From: Flavobacterium franklandianum
GTDB taxonomy: Bacteria > Bacteroidota > Bacteroidia > Flavobacteriales > Flavobacteriaceae
Assembly: GCF_007097365.1 (NCBI RefSeq)
Contig: NZ_VJZR01000002.1
Coordinates: 443,386-507,385 of the forward strand
Reading direction: 5' to 3'
Length of the DNA stretch: 64,000 nt
Shown here: one piece after another, positions 9,062 to 17,710 of the stretch
Position numbering within the stretch: the stretch's first letter is position 1
Layout of the letters: every line of letters begins with the position of its first letter
The notes under the pieces: model-generated
Databases searched by the model: none
What the model was told of the DNA's origin: nothing
What the model saw: only the letters and a program-made list of their open reading frames with translations
Program-made: the position numbers and the translations under genes

Positions 9062-10365
9062 GTAAACCAGAAATAACCTTTTTTTGGTTCCGTAGAGATT
9101 TGCGTTTAGAGGATAATATTGGTTTGTTTCACGCATTACAATCTCAATTTCCAGTAATTCCTTTGTTTATTTTCGATGAGGCAATTCTAGATAGTTTACC
9201 CAAAAATGACGCTAGAGTTGGTTTTATTCACGATTCACTTTCTAAAATTAATGTAAAACTTCAAGCGTTTGGAAGTTTCCTTTTGGTCAAAAAAGGAAAA
9301 ACTCACGAAGTTTGGCAACAGCTTATTCAAGAATTTGACATCAAAGAAGTCTTCTTCAATAAAGATTACGAAGCTTATGCGATCAAAAGAGATTGGGCTA
9401 TTTGTGAATTATTGACAAGTAATAAAATAAATTCTTTCTCCTTCAAAGACCAAGTGATATTTGAGGAAAAAGAAATCACAAAATCCGATGGTTTATCTTA
9501 TACAATTTACACACCTTATAAAAATAAATGGTTAGAAAAATACAATTCAATGGCTCCGGTTCAAGAATATGATGCTTCTGATAAATTTTCTAATTTCTAT
9601 AGAGACGCGATGAATCCCTTCTTTACTTTTCCAACATTGGAGCAAATAGGATTTGAACAAAGTACTATAAAAGTCATTCCTCATAATCTCAAAAATGTAA
9701 CTAATTACCACGAAACTCGTGATTTCCCGGCTTTGGATGCTACTTCACATTTGTCGCCACATTTGCGTTTTGGAACAGTCAGCATTCGGAAATTAGTGAA
9801 TTGGGCAGCGAAAAAAAACGATGTTTTTTTGAGCGAATTGATTTGGAGAGAATTCTTTATGCAAATTTTATTCAGCTTTCCAAAAGTGGTTTCACACAAT
9901 TTCAAATCATCTTACGACGGCATTCAATGGCGGAATGACGAAGAAGATTTCAAACACTGGTGTTCTGGCACAACAGGTTATCCAATGGTCGATGCCGGAA
10001 TGCGTGAACTCAACGAAACCGGTTATATGCACAACAGGGTTCGAATGGTGGTGGCGAGTTTTCTTTGCAAGCATTTATTAATCAATTGGCAATGGGGCGA
10101 AGCTTATTTTGCTCAAAAGTTGTTGGATTTTGAATTGTCTTCCAATGTTGGAAACTGGCAATGGGCTGCTGGAACGGGTTGTGATGCTGCGCCTTATTTT
10201 AGGGTTTTCAATCCAGAAATTCAACTTAAGAAATTTGACGAAAAAGAAATATACATCCGAAAATGGATTCCCGAATTCGATTTGGGTTACTGTAAGCCAA
10301 TGGTTGAACACGCATTTGCTAGAGATCGCGCTATCGCTACTTACAAAGCAGGAATTTTGAAGTGA
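9058..10365 (+). CDS. Deoxyribodipyrimidine photolyase / cryptochrome family
   Basis: A 435-aa class I photolyase-type flavoprotein. Residues about 5-135 are the antenna-binding alpha/beta domain (FFWFRRDLRLEDN). About 210-430 is the FAD domain with LSPHLRFGTVS, ELIWREFF, MVDAGMRELNETGYMHNRVRM and NWQWAAGTGCDAAPYFRVFNP. The closely spaced Trp residues fit the photolyase electron chain. It most likely splits cyclobutane pyrimidine dimers using light. Operon position with pigment genes, under a presumed light regulator, fits a photoprotection set. Repair enzyme is preferred over a signalling cryptochrome because the DNA-lesion binding blocks are conserved. Confidence 0.85.
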   Translation: MSKPEITFFWFRRDLRLEDNIGLFHALQSQFPVIPLFIFDEAILDSLPKNDARVGFIHDSLSKINVKLQAFGSFLLVKKGKTHEVWQQLIQEFDIKEVFFNKDYEAYAIKRDWAICELLTSNKINSFSFKDQVIFEEKEITKSDGLSYTIYTPYKNKWLEKYNSMAPVQEYDASDKFSNFYRDAMNPFFTFPTLEQIGFEQSTIKVIPHNLKNVTNYHETRDFPALDATSHLSPHLRFGTVSIRKLVNWAAKKNDVFLSELIWREFFMQILFSFPKVVSHNFKSSYDGIQWRNDEEDFKHWCSGTTGYPMVDAGMRELNETGYMHNRVRMVVASFLCKHLLINWQWGEAYFAQKLLDFELSSNVGNWQWAAGTGCDAAPYFRVFNPEIQLKKFDEKEIYIRKWIPEFDLGYCKPMVEHAFARDRAIATYKAGILK

Positions 10366-10479
10366 TTTTTTTAAACCATAAAGAATATTAAAAAATCAAA
10401 GTTTTTATTTCTCAATGAACCTTAAATGTCTTAATGGTTTTACTTTTTTTTACTTTAAAAAATTATATATTTTTACAGT

Positions 10480-11898
10480 TTATTTGATTAATTTATTCAA
10501 CATACCTTGAAATATAAATCCGTGAAAGGGTAGGACTGAATACCAATAGAGGTGTCCTAAAAATCCATCGGGTTTGAATGTTGCCGATTGATATAAGGTG
10601 TTATTAATGATTTTGAACTCTAGCCAAGCTTCGCCAGGTAGTTTCATTTCAGCATATAAAACTAATTTGCCTTCTTCTTTATTGGCATACAAAACCCGCC
10701 AAAAATCTAAAGCATCTCCCGAATGAATTTCGTGTTTGTTGGTTCTTCCTCTTCTGGAACCCACACCACCACAGAGCTGGTCGATGAATCCACGTAAATT
10801 CCACAACCAATCGCCATAATACCAACCCGTTTCTCCTCCAATAGACCAAATTCTATCGATGGTAAAGGCTCTGTTTTCTATTTCTTTTTTGCGTCTGTCG
10901 ATAAAGCAATCTTTTTTGGGAACTTTTAAAAATTTTGAAATATTACTATTAAAACGGCCACTGACTAATGAATCTTTCCAACTAGAAGCCACTTTGTCTT
11001 CATCTACTTTTATTAAAGCTCTAGACAAAGCTTTTTCATAGGACATAGGTTTTACTCCTAATAAATCATTGATTTTATTGTCCCTGCAAATCACTTCTAC
11101 TTTCATACTACTGACTAAAGCCGAGGCAAGTCTATAGGAAGTCGAAGTGACAAAATACAACCAATAGGAAGATAATTTGGGTGTCATTATAGGAACAGTA
11201 TAAATCCATCTTTTTAGGTTTTTGGCTTTGGCAAAACCCAACAACATTTCTTTATAAGTCAGAATATCTGGGCCGCCAATGTCAAAACTCTTTCCGTAAG
11301 TAACGTGATTCAATAATGATTTTGATAAAAACTCTAAAACATCAGGAATCGCAATAGGCTGACATTTAGTATTCAACCATCTTGGAGTTATCATTATTGG
11401 AAGTTTATTAACTAAATCTCGTATAATTTCGAATGAAGCACTGCCTGAACCTACTATAATTCCAGCTCTGAGTGTTGTGGTAGCAAAATTTCCTGTATTC
11501 AAAACATCCTCAACCTTTTTTCTGGAGGATAAATGCTTAGAAAGTGATTTGTCATTTACGATTCCGCTCAAATAAATAACTTGTTTTACCCGAGTTTGAT
11601 TTAATCTTTGAACAAAATTTTCAGCAGAAATCCTTTCAAATTCATCAAAATTAACTGCGGAACTGGACATCGAATGAATTAAATAATAGGCTCCATCAAT
11701 ATCTTCTGGAATGGCATCCAATGTTTCTGTTTTCAGAAAATCAACTTCGATAATATTAATTTTATTTATAAACTCTTTCGGAGTATAAAACCTATTTTTG
11801 TCTCTTACACAACAAATGACCTCGTGGCCTTGACTTACTAAAATAGGTAGAAGTCGCTTGCCAATATATCCTGTTGCACCTGTTAAGAGAATTTTCAT
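10480..11898 (-). CDS. SDR-type NAD(P)-binding protein with DUF2867 domain
   Basis: A 472-aa two-domain protein. Residues about 1-290 are an atypical short-chain dehydrogenase (MKILLTGATGYIGKRLLP at the N-terminus binds the nucleotide). About 310-472 is a DUF2867/SRPBCC-like domain with the IWSIGGETGWYYGDWLWNLRG block. The fusion is widespread in bacteria, and its substrate is not known. It is the last gene of a minus-strand run that begins with the TetR gene; folE lies 28 bp upstream. The 114-bp gap to the photolyase stop is convergent and holds an imperfect AAACCAT / ATGGTTT inverted pair. Confidence 0.8.
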   Translation of the reverse strand: MKILLTGATGYIGKRLLPILVSQGHEVICCVRDKNRFYTPKEFINKINIIEVDFLKTETLDAIPEDIDGAYYLIHSMSSSAVNFDEFERISAENFVQRLNQTRVKQVIYLSGIVNDKSLSKHLSSRKKVEDVLNTGNFATTTLRAGIIVGSGSASFEIIRDLVNKLPIMITPRWLNTKCQPIAIPDVLEFLSKSLLNHVTYGKSFDIGGPDILTYKEMLLGFAKAKNLKRWIYTVPIMTPKLSSYWLYFVTSTSYRLASALVSSMKVEVICRDNKINDLLGVKPMSYEKALSRALIKVDEDKVASSWKDSLVSGRFNSNISKFLKVPKKDCFIDRRKKEIENRAFTIDRIWSIGGETGWYYGDWLWNLRGFIDQLCGGVGSRRGRTNKHEIHSGDALDFWRVLYANKEEGKLVLYAEMKLPGEAWLEFKIINNTLYQSATFKPDGFLGHLYWYSVLPFHGFIFQGMLNKLIK

Positions 11899-11926
11899 TT
11901 TTTTTTTCTATTTTAACTCTCTAAAG

Positions 11927-12541
11927 TTAACTCAATTTATTAGATACCAAGCTAATAAATTCTTTTCTTGTTTTGTTTTTTTCGAATGCTCCGTTAAACG
12001 ATGAAGTTGTGGTCACCGAATTTTGTTTTTGAATGCCACGCATGCACATACACATATGTTGGGCTTCAATCACAACGGCAACTCCCAACGGATTTAGCGC
12101 TTCTTGAATACAATTTTTTATTTCATCTGTCAATCTTTCTTGTACTTGCATTCTCCTTGAAAAAGCATCTACAACTCTTGGAATTTTACTTAAACCAACA
12201 ATTTTTCCGTCAGGAATGTAAGCGACATGGGCTTTTCCAAAGAATGGCAACATATGGTGTTCACACATCGAATACACTTCTATGTCTTTTACGACAATCA
12301 TTTGCTTGTGATTTTCTGTAAATAGAGCAGATTTTAGAATTTCAAGAGGATCTAATTCATAACCGTGTGTTAAATATTGCATCGCCTTTGCTGCTCTTTC
12401 TGGTGTTTTTTCAAGACCTTCACGGTAGATGTTTTCACCTAAATTTTCAATTATGCTTCGGTAGTTATCGGCTAGTATCGACGTGGTTTCGGTATCATAT
12501 TTTTCTATTTTTTCGTACCCTTTTATTTGTTTGGCTATCAT
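11927..12541 (-). CDS. folE: GTP cyclohydrolase I
   Basis: A 204-aa enzyme of normal length that converts GTP to dihydroneopterin triphosphate, the entry to folate and pterin synthesis. The zinc ligands are visible in MCEHHMLPF (Cys, His) and in CMCMRG (Cys), with the family block [20 protein letters not shown] between. In other bacteria folE is often found with photolyase genes under B12/light regulators, because reduced folate is a photolyase antenna. That link is plausible here but it sits in the TetR operon, not in the crt operon. Another folE copy may exist elsewhere. Confidence 0.92.
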   Translation of the reverse strand: MIAKQIKGYEKIEKYDTETTSILADNYRSIIENLGENIYREGLEKTPERAAKAMQYLTHGYELDPLEILKSALFTENHKQMIVVKDIEVYSMCEHHMLPFFGKAHVAYIPDGKIVGLSKIPRVVDAFSRRMQVQERLTDEIKNCIQEALNPLGVAVVIEAQHMCMCMRGIQKQNSVTTTSSFNGAFEKNKTRKEFISLVSNKLS

Positions 12542-12587
12542 TTTGTTTGTTTTTTGTTCGGTAATAAAGTTGTTTTAGGTGTCTTTT

Positions 12588-13271
12588 TTATATTTTGAAA
12601 GTTACAATACCGTAATCCATTTCAAAGATTTGTCCGGAGATTGATTTTGCATTTTCCGAAATAAGGTAATTGGCCATACTTGCCACTTCTTCTGGTTTTA
12701 GGTAGTTTTTCATCGGATGGCGTTCCATCATATTTTCTTTCATTCGATCGTTTCGTAAAATTCCTGCTGCAAGCGAAGTGTCGGTAATAGTAGGAGCAAT
12801 AGCATTAATTCGAACGAATGATGCCAATTCGGCTCCGAGCGATTTTACCAAACCTTCGACTCCAGCTTTTGCCGTTGCAATACTAGCGTGAAATGGCATT
12901 CCTAGCTTTGCTGCCACAGTGCTGAAGAGAAGGATAGATGGATTAGTGCCTTTTTTTAAAACAGGCAGATATTTTTGAATAGTTTTCACCGCACCAATCA
13001 CATTGATTTCGAAATCATTTCTAAAATCTTCGATACTCAAACTGCCAATAGGTTTTAAATTAATTGAACCCGGGCAATAAATCAAAACATCAATATTTTC
13101 GATATCAGGAAGAGTATCTTTCAACACATCTACTGTGTAATGTTTTAGGTTTGTGTGCGAGAGATCAGGAGTATTTCGGCTAATGTTATGTACTATATTG
13201 TTTTCTAATTGTTGCAACAAAATGGCATTTCCTATTCCTTTGCTGCCACCAATGATTACTATATTTTTCAT
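12588..13271 (-). CDS. Short-chain dehydrogenase/reductase lacking the catalytic Tyr
   Basis: A 227-aa SDR with a normal cofactor loop (VIIGGSKGIGNAIL), NVIGA helix and the Ser strand (LLFSTVAAKL). The usual YxxxK pair is replaced: the segment reads HASIATAKAGVEGL, where Ile stands in the Tyr position and Lys is kept. SDRs of this look occur beside folE and photolyase genes, but their substrate is unknown, and without Tyr the protein may be an unusual reductase or non-catalytic. Only 3 bp separate it from the DUF2805 gene upstream. Confidence 0.78.
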   Translation of the reverse strand: MKNIVIIGGSKGIGNAILLQQLENNIVHNISRNTPDLSHTNLKHYTVDVLKDTLPDIENIDVLIYCPGSINLKPIGSLSIEDFRNDFEINVIGAVKTIQKYLPVLKKGTNPSILLFSTVAAKLGMPFHASIATAKAGVEGLVKSLGAELASFVRINAIAPTITDTSLAAGILRNDRMKENMMERHPMKNYLKPEEVASMANYLISENAKSISGQIFEMDYGIVTFKI

Positions 13272-13274
13272 ATT

Positions 13275-13553
13275 CTATCTCTTAGAAATTTTATTGTTGT
13301 TGATTTGTCTTTGTCTGCTGCATTTGAATCTGCCTTCCTGAAAATCCCTTAGCTTTTCGTGTTTTGTTTTGCGGCCTTGAACTCTTTCACGCCACCTTCT
13401 AAAACTCGTGGGTTTCATTTCAATTCGCATTAAGTAGATCACTTCTTGTTCCTTCAAGCCAAATTGCATTAAAATGGAATCAAATGTGGTTCGATCTTCC
13501 CAAGCCATTTCAATTATTCGGTCTTTTTCAATGTCGGTGAATTCCTTTTTCAA
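13275..13553 (-). CDS. DUF2805 (TIGR03643-type) small protein
   Basis: A 92-aa basic, helical protein. It carries the family features: an acidic N-terminal helix (FTDIEKDRIIEMAWEDRTTF), GLKEQEVIYLMR and the MKPTSFRRWRERV block. A paralogue is at 60132. The fold suggests a small DNA-binding, helix-turn-helix-like protein, but no function has been shown. It overlaps the end of the ABC1 kinase gene by 4 nt, so it is almost certainly cotranslated with it. Confidence 0.75.
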   Translation of the reverse strand: MKKEFTDIEKDRIIEMAWEDRTTFDSILMQFGLKEQEVIYLMRIEMKPTSFRRWRERVQGRKTKHEKLRDFQEGRFKCSRQRQINNNKISKR

Positions 13554-14860
13554 TTTTGGTATTTTTTATATTGATTCACTACGATTTTCGCTTTCAAATC
13601 GAACATCAAATTGTATAACCCAAAGAAAGTTCGATTCATATAAATAAAATGTTTTGAACCGCGATTGCCGTTCATTTTTCGCAAATTGGTGTCTTTTGAA
13701 AATTGTTCGCCTAATTTTGCAATATTTTCAAAAAATAATTCATCCGAAAAATCGAATGTTTCTGATTGAAAAGGTTGAGTAAACAGAGATAATAAATCGT
13801 AAAATAATTGTGTGAAATAGGCTGTTTCTTCCTTGGTATCATCTACTCTTAAGATTTCCAATTCGAATAATTTTTCTCTAAATAGTTCTTTGTTGTCAAT
13901 GATTTTCTTGTCGATTAATTCAAAATAGGGAATATAAAATTCTTTTGGAATTTGTTTCATACAGCCAAAATCTATTGCCACCAACTGGTTTTCTGGGCTT
14001 ACCAAAAAATTACCTGGGTGAGGATCGGCATGAACTTTTCTTAGAATATGAATTTGATACATATAAAAATCCCAAAGTGCTTGGCCTAATTTATCAGCGA
14101 TTACCAGATTGGTATTTTTCTTTGTAAATTCAGAAATATGAATCCCCGACATCCAATCCATGGTGATGATTTTCTCTGAAGAATATTCCGGATAATACGT
14201 TGGGAAAACTAAATTTTCTATTTTCTGGCAGGCCAAAACCACCTCTTGGCTTTGTTTAAGTTCTAATAAATAGTTAGTTTCTTCGGTCAATTTGTCTTCT
14301 ACTTCCTTAAAATATTTATCAGAATCTTTGCCTTGAAGATTAAACATTCTAATCGCGATAGGTTTTACCAAAGCTAAATCTGAGGAAATACTATTGGCAA
14401 TTCCAGGATATTGTATTTTTACAGCTAATTTTTTGTTGTCTTTCACGGCCATATGTACTTGACCAATACTTGCAGCATTTACGGAAAATGCGTCAAATTC
14501 ATCAAAAATTTCATAAGGTGATTTGCCGAAATTTGTCTTGAACGTTTTCAAGACTAATGGAGCTGAAAGTGGCGGAACTGAGAACTGCGACAAAGAAAAT
14601 TTCTCTACATAAGCCTGTGGCAAAAAGCTTTTGTCCATACTCAACATTTGAGCTACTTTCAGCGCACTTCCTTTCAGGCTTTTGAGTCCGTCATAAATGT
14701 CTTCGGCGTTATTTTCATTGAGTTTGTCACGATTTAAATCGCTATTCACCATTTTTTCACCGTAATATTTTAAGTAATTGACGCCCACTTTGGCACCGGT
14801 TTGAACGAGTTTTGTGGCTCTTTCTATTTTTGAAGTAGGGATGTAGTCTATTGTTTTCAT
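13550..14860 (-). CDS. ABC1/AarF (UbiB-type) atypical kinase
   Basis: A 436-aa protein of the ABC1 atypical kinase family. The family blocks are GLKSLKGSALKVAQMLSMD (the KxGQ-like N-terminal motif), ASIGQVHMA (Ala-rich nucleotide loop), VHADPHPGNFLV (catalytic loop) and AIDFGCMKQIP (metal-binding Asp). UbiB-family proteins act as ATPases in quinone or lipid biosynthesis. The role in this operon with TetR, SDR and folE is not known. It overlaps the TetR gene by 1 nt and DUF2805 by 4 nt. Confidence 0.85.
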   Translation of the reverse strand: MKTIDYIPTSKIERATKLVQTGAKVGVNYLKYYGEKMVNSDLNRDKLNENNAEDIYDGLKSLKGSALKVAQMLSMDKSFLPQAYVEKFSLSQFSVPPLSAPLVLKTFKTNFGKSPYEIFDEFDAFSVNAASIGQVHMAVKDNKKLAVKIQYPGIANSISSDLALVKPIAIRMFNLQGKDSDKYFKEVEDKLTEETNYLLELKQSQEVVLACQKIENLVFPTYYPEYSSEKIITMDWMSGIHISEFTKKNTNLVIADKLGQALWDFYMYQIHILRKVHADPHPGNFLVSPENQLVAIDFGCMKQIPKEFYIPYFELIDKKIIDNKELFREKLFELEILRVDDTKEETAYFTQLFYDLLSLFTQPFQSETFDFSDELFFENIAKLGEQFSKDTNLRKMNGNRGSKHFIYMNRTFFGLYNLMFDLKAKIVVNQYKKYQN

Positions 14861-15519
14861 TAGTTATGTTGCATTTTTTCTTTAAAAAGAAATTTTCCTA
14901 AATCGATTATGCTTTCAATGGGAGCTATGTTCATCAATTCGAAACTAGCTTTTACAGATTTTTCTATGAAAATATCTGTTTTTTCGAATGAAGCAGATTC
15001 GTCTTCTAACCAGAATTTCAGAATCATAAGGAATTGAATCCAAGCTGATTCCTTAATCGCTTTTTCTTGGATATTTTGAAATTTTTCGTATTGGGTTCTC
15101 ACCTCGTCAGTAATAATTTCCGAAACATAGATTTTGAATTCGGTTCTGAGACTCGTAAGTTGCATCAGATTTTTTAGTTGGTTCTGATGTTCTTTTAAAG
15201 TCAAGAGAACATAACTTCTGTTTGCAGACATCATTTCAAAAAGGGTGAAGTAGAAACTCAGCATTTTACTCTTCATATCATAATTTTCATATGCAGGGTC
15301 TTTTTGAATCAAGACTATCGTTTTTTTAATAAATATTATATAGATTTCTTTTTCAACACTTTCTAAAGTGCCAAAAAAAGAATAGAAAATGGCTTCATCA
15401 AAACCATTTTCTTTAGCAAATAAATAAACTGATTTTGGTCGATCTGATTTTTCTAGTCGATAATTCATATACATAGAAACTATTTTGTCTCTGGTAATGG
15501 TTGTTTTTTTAGTTGCCAT
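14860..15519 (-). CDS. TetR/AcrR-like transcriptional regulator
   Basis: A 219-aa protein with an N-terminal helix-turn-helix (ITRDKIVSMYMNYRLE ... VYLFAKENGFDEAIFYSFFG, about residues 8-52) followed by an all-helical ligand-binding half. It heads the minus-strand operon running to 10480. An inverted-repeat site lies in the 119-bp divergent gap to the epimerase gene, so it probably represses its own operon and perhaps the divergent gene. The inducer is unknown. The recognition helix is somewhat atypical for TetR. Confidence 0.75.
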   Translation of the reverse strand: MATKKTTITRDKIVSMYMNYRLEKSDRPKSVYLFAKENGFDEAIFYSFFGTLESVEKEIYIIFIKKTIVLIQKDPAYENYDMKSKMLSFYFTLFEMMSANRSYVLLTLKEHQNQLKNLMQLTSLRTEFKIYVSEIITDEVRTQYEKFQNIQEKAIKESAWIQFLMILKFWLEDESASFEKTDIFIEKSVKASFELMNIAPIESIIDLGKFLFKEKMQHN

Positions 15520-15556
15520 TTTTTTATAATTTTAAATTATGGTGTAAATATACTAA

Positions 15557-15588
15557 TTGTTTAAGATAAAACAATATAAGTTAAACAA
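15557..15588. promoter_or_regulatory. Inverted-repeat operator candidate between TetR and epimerase genes
   Basis: TTGTTTAA (15557-15564) and TTAAACAA (15581-15588) form an 8-bp inverted repeat. Nested in it is TTGTTT-N6-AAACAA (15557-15574), a symmetric 18-bp site of typical TetR size. On the minus strand the site overlaps a promoter that reads TTG-N19-TATATTTA upstream of the TetR start. Occupancy would block that promoter, which fits autoregulation. The binding protein is inferred, not shown. Confidence 0.5.
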
Positions 15589-15604
15589 AAATAAATGTTA
15601 ATGT

Positions 15605-15634
15605 TTGATTCTATAATTATAATACTTAAATTTG
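15605..15634 (+). promoter_or_regulatory. Promoter of the SDR epimerase gene
   Basis: TTG (15605-15607), 19 nt, then TAAATTTG (15627-15634): an almost ideal Bacteroidota promoter. The -7 element ends only 4 nt before the ATG at 15639, so the transcript is likely leaderless or nearly so. Confidence 0.6.
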
Positions 15635-15638
15635 TAAT

Positions 15639-16553
15639 ATGAAAAAGAACGTATTAATAACTGGAGGAACAGGTTTTATTGGAAAATACTTAACCCGTTT
15701 GTTGATTTTAAATAATTTCTCTGTTTCGATTTTTAGCAGAAGTATTAAACACAATACTGCTGATATTTCCTATTTTCGCTGGGATATTGCAAATCATTTT
15801 ATAGAGGAAGAAGCGGTTTTGAAAGCAGATTATATTATTCACTTGGCTGGTGAAGGGATTGCCGACCAAAGATGGACAGCCAAAAGGAAAGAGTCAATTG
15901 TTCAAAGCAGAGAAAAATCCATTCAGTTGATTTATGACGTTTTGAAAAAACACAATAAAAAATTGGAAGCTTTTGTTTCCGCATCTGGAGTCGGGATTTA
16001 CGGTGCTGTTAATGGTTCCGAGATTTGTACCGAAAACACTTTAGCAGTTAATGATTTTTTAGGTTCAACTTGTCAAAAATGGGAAGCAGCTGCAGATACA
16101 ATTGCGAGTTTGGGAATTCGTACTGTAAAAATTAGAACAGGATTAGTATTGGGGAAAGACGAAGGTTTTTTAAAGAAATTAGCCCCAATTTTTAAATACA
16201 GATTGGGTTCTGCTTTGGGTTCAGGAAAACAGTACATGCCTTGGATTCATATTGATGATTTGTGCTCCATTTATCTAGAAGCTATAAAAAACAATGAAAT
16301 GTCCGGTGCTTACAATGCGGCCATCAACGACAATACAAACAACGAAATCTTTTCGATAACATTGGCAAAATGCTACGGATATTCACTGTGGTTGCCCAAA
16401 GTTCCTGCTTTTTTGATACAAATGGTACTGGGCGAAATGGCATTAATTATTTTGGCAGGGCGACGAGTTTCTTCGGAAAAAATCGAAAAAACAGGATTTC
16501 AATTTCAATTTAATAATCTAGAATTGGCTCTTGAGGATTGTATTGGTAAATGA
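15639..16553 (+). CDS. TIGR01777-type NAD-dependent epimerase
   Basis: A 304-aa extended SDR. The N-terminus reads VLITGGTGFIGKYLTRLL (nucleotide loop), followed by HLAGEGIADQRWTAKRK and IVQSREKS, the signature of the SulA-like TIGR01777 family. VSASGVGIYG carries the active-site Ser and Tyr region, and MPWIHIDDLCSIYLEA is also conserved. The substrate is not known for this family. It is divergent from the TetR gene and convergent with the YceI gene, whose stop is 2 bp away. Confidence 0.85.
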   Translation: MKKNVLITGGTGFIGKYLTRLLILNNFSVSIFSRSIKHNTADISYFRWDIANHFIEEEAVLKADYIIHLAGEGIADQRWTAKRKESIVQSREKSIQLIYDVLKKHNKKLEAFVSASGVGIYGAVNGSEICTENTLAVNDFLGSTCQKWEAAADTIASLGIRTVKIRTGLVLGKDEGFLKKLAPIFKYRLGSALGSGKQYMPWIHIDDLCSIYLEAIKNNEMSGAYNAAINDNTNNEIFSITLAKCYGYSLWLPKVPAFLIQMVLGEMALIILAGRRVSSEKIEKTGFQFQFNNLELALEDCIGK

Positions 16554-16555
16554 TT

Positions 16556-17095
16556 TTATTGAACCCAAAAGACAGTTCGAATAGTTACAGTTTCTGCTAT
16601 TTTCATACTCAATATTTCAGGAATTTTTATATTGTAATCTTTAATATTCACATTGAAATTTGAAACAATTTCCAATTTGTTTTCTATTTTTTTTAATGCA
16701 ACAATTGTATATATTTTTTTTATTTTGCCGTGTATTTTTAATTCTCCTTTCAGTTTAAATTCCTTGGGGTTTGAGTCTATGATATTCAAATTAAAACCTT
16801 CAATTTTTCCTTTAAAAGTAGCTTGTGGATAATGGTCAGTTTCTAAGTATTTTTCGTTAAAATGTTCTTCCATTAAAGACAATTTAAAACGAAATTCTTT
16901 CATTGGAACTACACTAGTTAAAGCTCCAGTTCCTATATTTAATTTACTTGAAATAGTTTTGTTTGTTGCCGTAACTTCTTCGTATAAAGGGACCGATGCT
17001 TCAAAATGTATGACACCATTAGCCGTTGTCATTTCTTTTTGGGCAAATGAATTATGGACTAGTAAGAATAGAAGGATTGAAATGATTTTTTTCAT
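16556..17095 (-). CDS. YceI-family periplasmic protein
   Basis: A 179-aa protein with an N-terminal signal peptide (KKIISILLFLLVHNSFAQ). The rest is the YceI lipocalin-like beta-barrel: GVIHFEASVP, SKLNIGTGALTSVVPMKEF, FNEKYLETDHYPQATFKG and GELKIHGKIKK match the family order. YceI proteins bind isoprenoid-like molecules in the periplasm, and their cellular role is mostly unclear. It is probably transcribed alone. Its nearness to isoprenoid pigment genes is suggestive but may be chance. Confidence 0.8.
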   Translation of the reverse strand: MKKIISILLFLLVHNSFAQKEMTTANGVIHFEASVPLYEEVTATNKTISSKLNIGTGALTSVVPMKEFRFKLSLMEEHFNEKYLETDHYPQATFKGKIEGFNLNIIDSNPKEFKLKGELKIHGKIKKIYTIVALKKIENKLEIVSNFNVNIKDYNIKIPEILSMKIAETVTIRTVFWVQ

Positions 17096-17175
17096 TTTGC
17101 TGCCAATTTAATTACCTAAAGATACCGAATTATTCGAATAATTCTTAAATAGAGCAGCTAATATTTTTAGAAAAT

Positions 17176-17541
17176 TTATTTTATTTTGAATGGAGAATTC
17201 TCTTCTTTTATCCCAGTGATAAAATAGTTGGAATCTCCCCACCAAGGGAATGTTTTATACCGTTCTATATATGTTAATTTTACATAATGACCTTCCAATG
17301 CTTTCAAATCCTTGATGACTTTTTCATCACTATCTAATACGGAGAAACTAAAAATTTGGGCACCCGAAATACCTTGGCTCAATTCCCCTTCATAGGTTTT
17401 GAAAACCATTCCCTTGTTGCTAAATTTTATCAATTCTCCCGAACGAATGCCCTCGCTATACGTTGCATTGTACAAAAATGTAAAGTAGCAAACAGTTGAT
17501 AATACCAGAATTCCAATAGTAATGACTAAAAATTTTTTCAT
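17176..17541 (-). CDS. Small membrane-anchored protein of unknown function
   Basis: A 121-aa protein with one N-terminal membrane helix (about residues 4-24) and an exported domain containing YSEGIRSGELIKFSNKG, KTYEGELSQG and YVKLTYIERY. Close relatives occur throughout Flavobacteriaceae and are sometimes labelled 6-phosphogluconate dehydrogenase by mistake; nothing here supports that enzyme. It lies 80 bp upstream of the YceI gene on the same strand. Function unknown. Confidence 0.65.
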   Translation of the reverse strand: MKKFLVITIGILVLSTVCYFTFLYNATYSEGIRSGELIKFSNKGMVFKTYEGELSQGISGAQIFSFSVLDSDEKVIKDLKALEGHYVKLTYIERYKTFPWWGDSNYFITGIKEENSPFKIK

Positions 17542-17597
17542 ATAGTTTTTTTAATTTCTTTTATGTTTTATTCCTCGCTTCGGTTTTTTTGCTACAG

Positions 17598-17628
17598 ATT
17601 GCTTCGCCTGTTCGCTATTGCTCGAGTC
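17598..17628. repeat. Short dispersed repeat, copy 1 (intergenic)
   Basis: About 31 bp beginning ATTGCTTCGCCTGTTCGCT and ending GCTCGAGTCA. It matches 48679-48709, which lies inside the E2 acyltransferase gene, with four differences. It is GC-richer than its surroundings. The rest of 17542-17710 shows no gene; it also holds a CACAGATT / AATCTGTG inverted pair. Confidence 0.6.
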
Positions 17629-17710
17629 ACAGATTAAAAATATTTTTGAAAATTTGTGAATCTGTGGCTGATATTTCTCTAATACCTCTGGGGCTCTGTC
17701 CCAAGGTGGT

